Notes under the pieces: model-generated | The model's database searches: none | Seen by the model: the letters and a program-made list of their open reading frames with translations, nothing else | Told to the model about the DNA's origin: nothing | Program-made: the position numbers and the translations under genes | Origin: Sialis fuliginosa | Taxonomy: Eukaryota; Arthropoda; Insecta; Megaloptera; Sialidae | Reading direction: 5' to 3' | Assembly (NCBI GenBank): GCA_961205875.1 | Contig: OY540818.1 | Span: 13,056,761 to 13,120,760 of the forward strand | DNA length: 64,000 bases | Part shown: positions 1 to 11,217 of the stretch, piece after piece | Position numbering within the stretch: the stretch's first letter is position 1 | Layout of the letters: every line of letters starts with the position of its first letter

Positions 1-633
1 ATTAGGTTTCAATAACTAACTGAAACGATTTTTGATTAAACTAACGTGTTGTCGAAATAACTAATAAAAATTAGACTGTGATAATGAGCAAATTATTTTA
101 CAAGGTCGGGAAAAAAAGAAAACGTAACGCAATCATTTTTTCAGTAGTGAATTAAATTACAAATGTATACTGTGCGGTTAAAATTCATCAAGTAACACTT
201 GCGGTTTAAAAGTATAACTTGAGTGCGATGATTTCTAACATTAGATGAAACATTGGGTAGGCATTTCATCAATCGACAGGTGTACATAAATTATTTTATG
301 ATTTATTTGTAGGTGCGAGTTCTTTAAAAGTATTTGAACTAAAGAAAATAAAAAAATATTATATGTTTAATTAAAAATGGAATTGTACCTAATTGAAAAA
401 TAATGATACCATTTTGTAGATTTAGGGCATTTATACTGTTGTACTATGTAATTTATGAATTATTGCTAAGAAGAAATATATTTATTTAAATTATTAACAA
501 TTCATATGAAAGTTACACTTTAAAATGTAATTTATATGTATAGGCTAGATTAATTTATAACCAAAATAAATAAAAAGAAAATATTTTAAAACTAATTAAA
601 ATTAATTAAATATACAGATATATTTAGAATCTT
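1..633. other. AT-rich background, nothing recognised
   Basis: No open frame, repeat family or GC-rich patch stands out. The first 35 bases can form a weak hairpin (GTTTCA/TGAAAC) but this is within chance for such AT-rich DNA. Confidence 0.6.
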
Positions 634-1019
634 ATTATCGAAGTCCGCAAATATAGTTTGTTTTTTAAATTATACCTTTTATTTTGTTTATGCTTTTTCT
701 CTAGTAATGGATAAAGTAAAACCAGTAATGAGCACGCAGTGATGGAAAATTGCTAATGATTACAAAATTATAAGTACTCCGACACAAAATATACTGAAGA
801 AAGAATCGTCAAATTTGAAATAATGTAAAACAGTTGCTATGATAATATAATAAGTAAAAACCATTTTGACACCTATGGGCCGATTGTCATCAAATCACGC
901 TGTAAGATAATAATATTCAGAAATGGCAGTAATCAAATATCAGCAAATATTTATAATTCAATACATTTAATTTAAAATTAGCCATTACTGGAGTCATATC
1001 CAAGACTGGCGCTAGTACA
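634..1019 (-). mobile_element. Family B MITE, truncated copy
   Basis: This is one of five copies of a ~500-560 bp non-autonomous DNA element (others at 16110, 38403, 44736 and 52134). It lies in reverse orientation: it begins inside the element at the shared AAGTCCGCAAATATAG block and runs to the degraded terminus CTGGCGCTAGTAC, the complement of the family end GGTACTGGCACCAG. About 150 bases at the other end are missing. No coding capacity is visible. Family placement is by cross-copy comparison inside this window; the superfamily is not known. Confidence 0.8.
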
Positions 1020-1737
1020 GGAGTATATATTTAGTCGATAATCAAATTATACTAATTGTAAATTAAAAATAATATTTATAATAATAGTGTACTTATATAG
1101 TTTTAATTTGATATTACGTCTGTAGGAATTTTAAAAATATATGTTCTCAAATCCTTAATTTTTTGTTATTGTATATACATAAGTATTTCATACATGTTAT
1201 TATAGCATATTTGTAAACAGATCGATTATTCTTATACAAAAAAAATCAGTAATTTATGACGTACACATATATCATAGAGTGGATAAAATAAAAAGAGTAA
1301 CCTAAAAAGACTTCCGCGGTAGGTCGAGCATTAGAACAATTCGGCAAAAAATCATTTCGCAGCAGATATTTGCAGCAGTGGCCACGTGTGGCGTTCGAGA
1401 GTGAGACAACATGATTAATGGGTTTATTTGCATATGTTGACATGCCGCCGTCCGTCCTTTTCTAATGTAACGGTAGTTTAGTTAATGGAGAGAAAATTTC
1501 TATTAATTTCAGATGCCTCAAATAGATCGTGATCGAGAACATACATTAATCTTTTTACTACATATGTCGCTATGTTTGCAGAAGCACTCCAGGAATAATT
1601 GTTTCGTGTTAAAGCTAATTAAAATGAACATATATATACCTACCTATATAAATGTTACTTAACTGTTTTAAATCAGATTTTAAATTTTAAGTAAAGACTA
1701 AAATTTGATATCCGTTTTAACATATTTATATTAATTA
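1020..1737. other. Mostly AT-rich; GC-richer unique patch at 1300-1470
   Basis: The patch at 1300-1470 has CCACGTGTGG-like E-box sequence near 1380, homeodomain-type TAATGG sites and several CpGs (CCGCCGTCCGTCC near 1445). It fits a host regulatory element better than an exon, since open frames through it are short. There is no experimental or comparative evidence here; the remainder shows nothing. Confidence 0.3.
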
Positions 1738-2322
1738 AATGCACAGTGCTTCCTCGTGCTAAATTCACCAAAGGTAGTTAATTATTGAACAATTTAAATA
1801 AAAACCGATAAAGTGTTCAAATAAATTGCCTGGCTTTTAATTTTATTACAATTTTACTAAAAAATATTAATTCGAAATTTTTCTTAAGACGTACCTGATT
1901 ATTTTTTCGTATAATTTTATTTTTTTAACAATTTCAATGTAAATCTAAATTTATGCAAACGTCAAAATGACATTTATATGTCAAAGTAAATATCATTGAA
2001 AGTAAATTGAGAAAAATCATTGTAAGAGAATATTTTACAACAAATGTTGTAGACCGATGTTATAGGAAATCAAATGCTCTATAAAATAGGTTCTATACAA
2101 TTTTCACATGACGTGTCGTTCTTGAGATATCTTGAAAAAATAAATATTTTGGGATGTCACCCGTCCCTCTTACACACGATTTTGATGATTTTAAAATGAG
2201 ACCTTCCTCAAGCCAGACCCAACCATCTAACCAAGTTTCATTAATATCGGTAATGCGTGTGACAAGGATTCATGGGACAGACAGACACACAGACAGTAAA
2301 TCAATTTAAAATTTTGAAACAT
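1738..2322 (+). mobile_element. Family A non-autonomous element, 3' end lost
   Basis: The copy opens with AAATGCACAGTGCTTCCTCG, shared almost exactly with 4962 and 22292, then an AAACCGATAAAGTGTTCA block. It passes through an internal ACAGACAGACAC tract near 2279 and stops matching at about 2322, so the end carrying the inverted GAGGAAGCA is absent. No open frame. The intact copy at 22292 shows inverted TGCTTCCTCG ends, suggesting a MITE-like DNA transposon, but the superfamily cannot be set. Confidence 0.7.
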
Positions 2323-4008
2323 GCCATTATTCATTAATATAAAATTTGCGTTTTTCAATCGTAATAAAATGAATGATAAAAAATAATGGCATTGAAAAGC
2401 CTACACAATATTTACTATTATCTACTATATCTACTCACGTTGAACTTGTCAAATAATAAACAGTCATAAACAATGATACCAATAAACAATCTAATATTTA
2501 TCGAAAGTTATTATATTCTACTTTCATCTGGTGACACTTAATTAATTACATAATCCTAATATTAAAAATAATTTATTAAAACATTGTGACAAAACCCCAC
2601 CCTATAAAGAATCAGCATATCCTTGTATTGAAATCACCGGCCCACTGAGTCGCTAGAATCTAGGTGTCGCATTCACATCTCCACCGCAACACAAATTTGT
2701 ACGTGAGATTTATAACAGATTAATTGAAACAAAGTGTCGAACATGTTCAACACAACATTGAACATGGGCTAGAACTATTCACATCTCAATCAAATCGTTA
2801 TTTTTAGTACTTAAGTGACAACTAACAAGGTAAAGAATTAATTTTAGAATATAGCCGAAAGAGAAAACCTTTATCTAGTTGTTATTAATAAAATAATTTG
2901 TAAGTCATTTTTATACTCCTACTGATGTGGGTTGTAGAAATAAGGATGGGATTTGCAATAATAAATATTAACGAATATAACTTTGTTGACGCATGATATA
3001 ATTTGCGAAATAAAAATATATTACAATGTAAACATATTTTGATCAACTATTAAAGATTAATACCATTTTGATTGATTCAAGCTATGGATGCTTTGATCTA
3101 TCAAAAGCGTATTATAATAATGTAAAATAACATCGGCATTAATCAAGGAAAAACATGTCATAAATTACTAAAATGAAATCCCCAGACAATAACAAGATGC
3201 AAAAAAATTACTAAGAATTTATTTAACTTCTCGAAAAAGCAAATTATGTTGTCATTCTGAATAGAATTTAACAACAAAATTTCCTTTTCGGTAAATTATT
3301 TTTATAGTGTTAAGTACATTATATTACACGTTATACATCAACATTAGTTTAACCTTTGAAGACAGAAAAGCAAAAAATATTAGGTACTTCAAAAAAATAT
3401 ATATCGCATCTTATAAATTCTAAAGATATATAATTTTTTGCTACACTTCAAAACATAAGTCGTTGCAAAATTTTTAGAACTACTCAGAGGTATTTAATGG
3501 CGCTAAGGCCACTTAACACTCCAACATCAAATTACTACGTTACACTGACATGTTCACGATAATTTTCAACATATCTGTCACTTGTAAAATATATGTTCTT
3601 ACGAAATAACATTAGAAGTAAAACTGATTAAACATTTCAATTGAGTATCCCGATTTTGCGCAGCTGTCAATATATATCATTCATATAAATTGAAAGACGC
3701 ATTTGAATTACAAAGTTGATGTATATTGTATTTTTAACGTAATATTTATTCATATACTTTGGACGGCCAAAACTTTTGAATGACGCCTACGCGCGATGAC
3801 AGAAATTGAATATAATTACAAGCTGAAGATACAAAAAGGTCAAAGATCCAAAACATGTTCAGTTTACACTATGGAGGAACATCTGGTTTACAATATGTAT
3901 GTATTAAAGAATTAATAATCTTAAGGTATTCCAATAGTTGATTAAAAAAATATAACTTTATGTGTGCATGTATATGAACTTATGTATATTGTAAAATTGT
4001 TTATTCGC
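2323..4008. other. AT-rich background, no gene seen
   Basis: Nothing with coding character. Slightly GC-richer unique stretches lie at 2590-2690 and around 3480-3540 and 3760-3800, the last with GACGCCTACGCGCGATGAC; these are too short to interpret. Confidence 0.5.
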
Positions 4009-4128
4009 TAAAGACAAGGTAGTCTTAATAGCTCCTTGACCAATCAGCGTTTGCGCCGGAATTACGACATCTAGGGGATATATTCTAATATTATAAATGT
4101 ATAATTAGTACAGTAAAACGTATTGTTT
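4009..4128 (+). mobile_element. Family H foldback, one arm only
   Basis: The stretch starting TAAAGACAAGGTAGTC, with AATAGCTCCTTGACC soon after, matches the left arm of the complete foldback at 14845-15279. The match fades by about 4128 and no inverted partner is present downstream, so this is a solo terminal arm. Confidence 0.75.
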
Positions 4129-4961
4129 TACTTAAAGTATGCCAAAAGGAAAATAAGAAATGAAGAATTATATTGCCAACAAAATCTTAAGAATACATAC
4201 AGTTAACATTTTTTGGTAAAATTTAAATCAAAAGTATTAAGTTGTTACTAAGTCTCTTTTATCATTAATGGCAGATCATAAAAATACTTGTACCGATAGG
4301 TGTTATACATTTGTTACACTAATTTAACACGTTTAAGGTAAAACTAACAGTGTAACAATAAGCGAGTTTAGGATCACTTATACAACAGTTGTAAATAATT
4401 CATTCTCTCGCTTGGCGAATGAAGAAACCATGACATTTAATTTTTATTTTGACAAGAGGACTTAATGATATCCAGAACACACCCTAGTTACAACAAACAC
4501 TTGTATAAAGAGTGTTACCATTCAGAATGTGACAAAATTTATACGCTGAAGAAATATTACATTCTAAACTTGTAAGAGGATATTGCATACATTATATCTG
4601 TACAGTGACGCTTTTATTTTTGCGACCACAATAATTTTATACGCCAGTCTCTTTTTGGTTATTAATTCAATTGTTTTTATCATTACATGTAACAAATGCC
4701 GATTGAATATAAATTATAATAATTTGTACTCATTATTCGAGGAGGGGGGAAAGGGGTAAATAAGGAATTAAATATTGAGACTCCTTTCTATAACAAAGAA
4801 CCTTGGTCGAATAATTTTTCTTTTAAGACCAAATATCTCCGTTGTATAGTAAAGAAAAAAACAAAATGTTAGTTAATTAAATTAAAAAAGCTTATATTTA
4901 AAATTAATGTAGAATTATTCATTAGACAATTACGTTCAAATAAAATAAAAATCTTTCAAGT
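4129..4961. other. AT-rich background
   Basis: There is a short inverted pair around 4395-4430 (TTCATTC/GAATGAA) and another at 4732-4818 (ATTATTCGA in opposite orientations) enclosing a purine-rich GGAGGGGGG tract. Either could be a small MITE relic; neither has a second copy in the window. Confidence 0.4.
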
Positions 4962-5243
4962 AAATGCACAGTGCTTCCTCGTTCTAAATTTATCAAAGGT
5001 AGTTAATTATATCAATTTTTTTTAATAAATAACGATAAAGTATTCACATGAACTGCTATTGGTTAACTTTTATACATTTTTATACAATTATACAATACAC
5101 ACACAGACAGACAGACAAACAGGCAGACACACATGGTACGAAAACTATTTGCCTTGACCTGAAACAAAAATATCAAGTGAACTTTTTTTTAAGAAAACGA
5201 TCACAACGCTTCTCTTATCTTCGATGTGGCAAGGAAATAAACC
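4962..5243 (+). mobile_element. Family A element, internally shortened copy
   Basis: Both ends are recognisable: TAAATGCACAGTGCTTCCTC at the left and a decayed TCGATGTGGCAAGGAAAT at the right, the counterpart of the TCGATATTGCGAGGAAGC end at 22755-22775. Most of the interior is missing relative to the other copies, while the ACAGACAGACAGACAAACAG tract at 5099-5135 is kept. A 79-codon open frame across this region is a by-product of the repeat and is not called as a gene. Confidence 0.7.
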
Positions 5244-6315
5244 TAAACAAAACAAGTAAAATTCGATTTTTCAAACCACTGATATAAAAAGTTATATTAT
5301 TTTTATACCATAAAAAATACGCCAAGGTGTTTAACCTTTTAGTCTAAATAATAATTAACCAATAGTGTAACACGTAGTAAGTAAAAAACAATTCATTTTG
5401 ATATTATAAAGATACTAAGACTTCTTAATCTGCCTTAAACTGATAAAAACACAATCACCGCCTACAAGTTCTATATTTGGGAGGATGTTTACGCCCTGAT
5501 TGTAACCTTCCTTAATGAATATTAAAAAAGTAAATCACAATACACTTTTATTAGTGTATTGTTATTTCTGCCGTTAAATGATACACATTATTTTTAATTC
5601 ACTTTTTTCTTGGCCTTAAAAGTAAAGTAGGTACATAAATATTGCCAATACAGTATTGTGTATTAGCAAAGATGTATTTCAGAATTATAGGTTGAATATT
5701 TTATAAACTGATTATATAGGAAGTGGGAGCATTATTATAATGTTATTTAAGATTTTGATTAATAGATATTAGGTAGTTCATTAACATATAATGATCAAGG
5801 AATATAGATATTATATTGTAACTCAAAATAGATGCATGGCTTAATTTTTTTTTAATGTAGACTACTGATTTAACTTTTAAATAAGGAAAATATTTAATAG
5901 ATATTAAGGAAATTAATAACATTATTGTTATACAAGTACTCTATTATCAGGCATTCAGGAAAAAATAATCAATAAAAAAAGTGTCTATAAGACTTTTCAA
6001 GAGATATTTTAAAAGAGAATCGATTTTTATGCAAATTTCAATAATAACTCATTTTGTAAAAAAAAGCTACAATAGGTTATATCTCTCGAAGGATTGATTT
6101 GCGGACTCATTGATTTTTAGTCAATACGATATATACGCTCATAGAATTTTTAATCCTTTTTAACACTCTGAATTACCTGAATATATACAATTTAAAAAAG
6201 TTATACATTTTGTATGTTAATGTTAATTCTGATTGTGAAACAATAATTGAATATCTAAATGATATTTAATAATTTTGACAGTAAGTGTGAACTTGAAATA
6301 AATTACTTATTAGTT
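5244..6315. other. AT-rich background
   Basis: No gene or family member. A small perfect hairpin at about 5540-5566 (CAATACAC/GTGTATTG) is the only structure noted. Confidence 0.5.
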
Positions 6316-7250
6316 TTAAGGGGGGGGGGGGTAAGGTATTTAATTATTTTTTTTTTTGCATTTTTTTTTATTTTCGAAATTGAATCCGTAATATCTGAAG
6401 AATATTGTGTCAAAATTTCAAGTTAATTGGAGCAAAATTGACGAAGTTATGAGTATTTTTATACCTGCCGGATTTTTGTACCTATGACTCCACACGCATA
6501 AGCCGAGCAGAGCAGGAAGCTGGACAACAAACCAAAGAAGGCAGGGTTCGTCGTAGGCAGGAGCAAAAAGATGCATTAGACATCATCGATGATAGCAACA
6601 TCCTCTATGGGCCTGGCATTGATGACTCAGTGTGAGGTATGTCGATAAAATTCGCTTATAAACGTTTTAACTGGATTTTTTTGTGTTTAAAACTTTAAAG
6701 CGTTTTTCCCACAACTCACGTTTTCAAAGTCGGTGCCCCTGATAACTCCAAAACTACTGCACCGATCCTTTTGAAATTTTAAACACTATTTCTGTACATC
6801 ATTTACGAGGTAACGCTGTCGAGTTTTTTTTTTTTTTGTTCATAATTTTGATTTCGCAATAACAAATTAGCCGATTTTTTCCCCACAAAATTGTGTTTTT
6901 CACTTCAAAGTGTTCAAAAAAATGAAAAAAATTAGAAAAAAAAAAAACTCGACAGCGTTACCTGGGGAAAACTATTATCTAACGAATGAACTTTGATTTT
7001 TTGATTTCAGATGATCCAGCACCAAGTTATGAGGGGCACCGCAATTCACCTTTTTTTCGAGACACGTCCGAACAATTGCTGCCATTGCCGTATTTTTTAA
7101 TATTTCTTTGTACAAATTTGATGAAACATTCTTCGAATGTCATACTTCAATGTACCATTGGTTGAGTAAAGAAATTTTAACTGTGTCGTCAGAAAAAAAA
7201 TCACGAAAACATGGCTTTTTTTGTATGATTTGACCTTACCCCCCCCTTAA
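6316..7250 (+). mobile_element. TTAA-flanked DNA transposon remnant (Kolobok-like candidate)
   Basis: The element is bounded by TTAA at 6316-6319 and 7247-7250 and has inverted ends made of a G-run followed by TAAGGT (12 Gs at left, 8 Cs at right). Inside are two nested inverted pairs: CGGTGCCCCTSATAAC at 6731-6746/7026-7041, and AGGTAACGCTGTCGAG plus a T-run at 6808-6838/6933-6963. A transposase-like C-terminus ends at 6635. TTAA duplications are made by piggyBac and Kolobok families; the G-rich end is unlike the CCC-type piggyBac end, so Kolobok is favoured. Only the 3' part of a parent transposon remains, so it cannot move by itself. Confidence 0.65.
6453..6635 (+). pseudogene. C-terminal 60 codons of a DNA-transposon protein
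   Basis: The frame is open from 6453, just after an in-frame TGA, to the TGA at 6633-6635. It has no start and is the tail of a longer protein. The composition is unlike random AT-rich DNA: a basic stretch with RVRRRQEQK, then an acidic helix DALDIIDD, ending ...LYGPGIDDSV. Arg, Gln and Glu codons are frequent whereas the flanks are T-rich. A short terminal YGPGIDD-type tail recalls uncharacterised insect transposase proteins, from memory and not from a search. The stop is followed by a donor-like GGTATGT, and the rest of the gene upstream is absent. Confidence 0.5.
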
Positions 7251-8388
7251 TATTTCCTATACAATGACGTATATATTTCAACTGTTGAGTAATTAGAGTA
7301 AATTAAAACCTAAACGGAAATATCAACTTTAAGAAAACGTAATACTTAGGTACTCGTAAGTAGCAATCTTAAAACCAATGATTTGGAAAAACTTTCTTAT
7401 TAGAATGAAAAAGAGTACGTAGTTAGTGAACTGTGAATCTGAATGACATACAGAAAAACATCCGTTTATAAAATAGCCATTTATATTTTATATGTGAAGA
7501 AAATTGAGACTTTTTTTCATATTTTCGCACGTACAGTACATACATATAACTACTTTCAAAATACGATACAATAGAAAATTTTTTATTTGGTTTTTAAGTG
7601 TATTAATTAATACAACATAATATCAGCGATTTACAATATTTGTAGCATGTGAGAAATATTTTTATTGAAAATCTAATATTCAAATTTTATGTACTAGTGA
7701 ATAATATAGGTACATATGTGTAGCTTACCGGATAATTTAAATTTCTAAAGTAACTCTAATTTTTTAAGACCACTGCTATAATTGTTCTCAAAAACAAATA
7801 TTACAAGTTCATGTATTTTATATATGTATTTTGAATTGATAGTTAAAAATATTTAAACAACAAACAGATATTGAAAAATAATATCTATTTTAATAGATAA
7901 ATTACCTTATTTTCTTGATATATGTATAGTAAAATGTATTCCTCTTAAGAAGAATAACGCAATTCAAGAAATGCGTTATATATTATGTTTGTGATTAACG
8001 GCCGTTATTGTTGTACAGCATAATGAATATTAAAGTAAAGATAAATAACAATAAAATGGAAAACTAGGAATAAATAGAACTAAATACGACATTGTTCTTA
8101 TAAACTGGAAATCTGTTACACAGAACAGAAAGTGCATCAAATAACGCAAAAATTTTGTAACTGATACTATTTTCGCTTTCTGTTATTAAATTTCAACCAC
8201 AAAGGAGTTTTTACTAGCTTACTTTTTTACTTAATAGTATTCATTAGGCTTACTTAACTTATATTTTATCATATACTTTTTTTTTAACCAACAAAAAGTG
8301 AGTACTTACCGAAATATACATTGAAATTTAATATTTATTAATAATCGTAGTAAACATTGTATCGTATTTATTTACTTATTATATTCTA
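7251..8388. other. AT-rich background with a stray hAT-type end
   Basis: At 7760-7785 there is TTAAGACCACTGC, the complement of the CAGTGGTCTTAA terminus seen in hAT-type copies at 48431 and 49521; the rest of that copy is not recognisable. A palindrome TAACGGCCGTTA is at about 7997. Confidence 0.4.
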
Positions 8389-8780
8389 TACAGTGTATTT
8401 CAAGATGGTTAAGCCATAGGAAATTTAACATAGGGACAATTAGAAGTGTTGTAGTAACTTTTGATCAAATTTAACGATATGTGATTGGTGCATTTTGAAT
8501 TGCCGCCTCGAAACTAACTGATAAATTTTAAATTAATCAACAGTATTTTGTTCTCAACTTTAATTTCAATAATTTAAGCATCCTAGATAAAATTATAATA
8601 ATATTTTTTGACAGATATAAATTTGAAAACAAAATACTGATTACTATTTTATTAAATTTTGTGGCGGCATTTCAAAATGCACCAATCATCATCGTTAAAT
8701 TTGACCAAAGGTTACTACAAGATTTCTAATTGTCCCTATGTTAAATTTCCTATGGCTTAATCGATTTGGAATACACTGTA
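8389..8780. mobile_element. Tc1/mariner-type foldback MITE with TA duplication
   Basis: The element proper is 8391-8778, starting CAGTGTATTTCAA and ending with the complement of CAGTGTATTCCAA, each side flanked by TA. Arms of about 150 bases pair with each other (shared blocks such as AGCCATAGGAAATTTAACAT and GATTGGTGCATTTTGAA) around an AT-rich centre near 8540-8625. TA target duplications with CAGT ends are the hallmark of Tc1/mariner. No transposase is encoded. Confidence 0.9.
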
Positions 8781-9222
8781 TATATGTAATAATATCAAGA
8801 TTGCAAAACATACGATAGGTGTATATCTTTAAACAAGAAAGCACATATCTTGATATCTTAAAAAGATATTATGTGACAAGGGTACATACAACTATGTATA
8901 TATTATGTGTGTAGATAAGATTGTAAATAATATATTACATTGTGTGCTATACTAGTAAATATGTAGTACAAACAATTTATGTTTGACATGAGGGAATATA
9001 TTAATAATTATATAAATCAAATATAGTAAATACATACATTAATACATTCTAGGTATATGAGCACGAAAATATACAAGCTGTTATCAATAATTTAATTTTG
9101 ATAAAACCAATAAATATAATAGTATTTAAAGAGTAATATTATAATAATAATAATATATAATATTTGAGAATTAAAACTTAAAGCACCTATGCTAATTTAG
9201 ATGCAAAATAAGAACGAATACA
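8781..9222. other. AT-rich background
   Basis: Low-complexity TA and AATA stretches only. Confidence 0.5.
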
Positions 9223-10026
9223 TCTTAATATATAAAAACGTTGGTGCGTATGTACAAATGTACATATTTATGTAATTTCACCAGGCCTAAATTACTGGAC
9301 ATATCGAAACCATATTCACACCATATGTGTTTTATCTATAATTAAATAGTGTTTATTACTGTTTATAATAATAAATAAATGATTCTATGTCTTATTTTCT
9401 TGTATTTTAGTCGATATTTGTATGACAAGTTGAAGTTCGCTGCAGGAAATTTAACTAAAAATTTCGAATTTTTGATTTCGTTATTGTATAGAAAATGACG
9501 TGAAAAGTTGAAATTTTCAAACCGCAGGTCTGTATTTCAAACCGTTCTCGAAATATAGGCTCTCAAAATTTTAGTTTTTTCAAATTTTTGGAGAAAAATG
9601 GCCATAACTTTTGAACGGGTGGTCGGATTTGATTTTTGTCGACGGATTTGAAATCAGAGTATCAAAATCTATACAATGACATGTATCGACTAAAATACAA
9701 AAAAATAAGACGTAACATACAGGTATTATAGTTTTATAATTGAGTGTGTAAATTAACAGAAAACACAGCTTTGTATTAATTTGCCCATAAAGTAAAAGAA
9801 GCATAAAATATATATTATAACGTTTTTTTGTGAGATCATTAGGCTTAAACCACTGGACGTATCAGAGCCATATTCACACTATATGTTTGTTTGGTACTCC
9901 GTTAGGTTTATATTTTTTGGAACTGGTAGGTGGCGCTGGAGTTGAGATATTTACGAAAATATGTATTTATGTTCTGATTTTAAACAAATTATTTTTGGGT
10001 AGAACAACGCTTACCGGGTCAGCTAA
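9223..10026 (+). mobile_element. Helitron-like non-autonomous element with a nested foldback
   Basis: The 5' end is A|TCTTAATATATAAAAACG, the same style as the Helitrons ending at 17810 and 24234. The 3' side has CGCTTACCGGGTCAGCTAA, fitting a CTRR end, but the following base is A rather than T. A possible alternative end is GTCCGCTAG|T at 10101. A ~50-base block (CTGGACATATCGAAACCATA at 9295, CTGGACGTATCAGAGCCATA at 9849) occurs on both sides of the family C foldback. It is therefore either a Helitron with an internal duplication or two joined copies. No RepHel protein is present. Confidence 0.5.
9387..9713. mobile_element. Family C foldback, right arm mostly deleted
   Basis: This matches the left arm of the near-palindrome at 35277-36019 from ATGTCTTATTTTCTTG to ATGACATGTAT, then jumps straight to the last ~28 bases of the right arm (ATCGACTAAAATACAAAAAA, then TAAGACGT). 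It is an internally deleted relative, so it can no longer fold over its full length. The ~100 bases that follow also match the flank of the 35277 copy (AAAACACAGMTTTGTATTAA), so the family unit may extend to about 9800. Confidence 0.75.
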
Positions 10027-10551
10027 AACAACAATTACAACCCTCAATAGATGACAGGGAGTGAAATATATAACCCGTGCGACACTGGAATAAGTCCGCT
10101 AGTTTTATATAAAATTCCTATTATTTTATATAGAGAAGTAACAATTTATAAATATTAGATACATATTTGATTTGTATAAGATACTTTGCATATAAACAGT
10201 CCATTACAGGGTTAATATACAGTTTTAAATCAAAACAAATACAAACAAGACGAGTGCAAATCGTGAGGAAGTACCTACATTTGCGTTAGTACATATAATA
10301 TTTAAAATATGTAAATGGAAAGCGTGTATGAAAGAGTGTCAACCCTGACACCGCGAACCCGGCATCATATGGAGATGGGCGTTGAGATTGTTATTTAATA
10401 GGACTAATGCCACATTATATGCAAATGCGTGTGTATATATAGTTATGCATCCCGCGCGACCGTCTGTGTGACATTTACATCGTCACCTCTTCTTAAACCA
10501 GGTACGGATTAAGGGGATTAGGCAAAGCAGGTCCCTAAATAAATCTATATA
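10027..10551. other. Unique patch at 10330-10500 with CpGs
   Basis: Most is AT-rich, but 10330-10500 is clearly GC-richer and unique in the window, with ACACCGCGAACCCGG, a possible octamer-like ATGCAAAT and CATCCCGCGCGACCG. No open frame of note. It could be a regulatory element or untranslated exon; the evidence is base composition only. Confidence 0.3.
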
Positions 10552-10800
10552 CAGGATGATTTACAACTACGAGAATGTAATTTTAAGCAAACAACCTTAA
10601 TTAGTGTTTATTTTATATCTAGAGAACCAATTGTGGTACAGTTATGAAATTTGGTACAGGGATTGGTATTAATAAATACGATCTATTTCCACAAGGGTGT
10701 CTGAGGCCAATGGGTCCGCCGATTTTTATCAAGTATTTTTTTGTTCTTTAATTTTTTTCTGAGTTGTGTACTTGTAGAAGATTATATGATACAAAATACA
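10552..10800. mobile_element. Mariner-type left end, partial
   Basis: TA|CAGGATGATTTACAA at 10550-10566 resembles a TA-flanked Tc1/mariner-class terminus (compare CAGGATGT at 37400). The following body holds transposon-style text such as ATGAAATTTGGTACAGGG. No matching right end was found, so the end coordinate is approximate. Confidence 0.4.
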
Positions 10801-10951
10801 CAAAAATATATTTTGTTCATTTGTCATAAGATTAACCGTTTTCGAAAAATATCGAAAAACAAGAAAGTACTGCAGAATTTTACTTAATATGGATGCTTCA
10901 AATTACACAAAATAAGTTTATATTCTTGTTCTATAATTAAAAACAAGATAA

Positions 10952-11217
10952 AAAGTTAATATAAATATACCTCCTAATAATTATTATTTGAACGTCTCTC
11001 TGTCTGTTAGTAGGCTTATAACTCGAGAACTACTTATCCGATTTACGTGTTTTTTTAAAAATTTATAGATATCTTCTCTGGCCAGGTTATAGGCTATATT
11101 TTGTTACGTTAGGTAACATAAGGAATAAGCAGTAACGATAATAGTAAATCAAGTTGCAATACACTGTCTAAACCGTTAAATATATAACAAAATAATGTAG
11201 TAAAGAACTATATCAAA
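10952..11217 (+). mobile_element. Helitron family D, 5' fragment
   Basis: The order GAACGTCTCTCTGTCTGTTA, ATAACTCGAGAACTACTTAT, CCAGGTTATAGGCTATATTT and TTACGTTAGGTAAC is the reverse complement of the right part of the elements at 17416-17810 and 23481-24234. It therefore represents a 5' Helitron portion in forward orientation. The match stops at about 11217 and the CTAG 3' end is missing. Confidence 0.75.
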
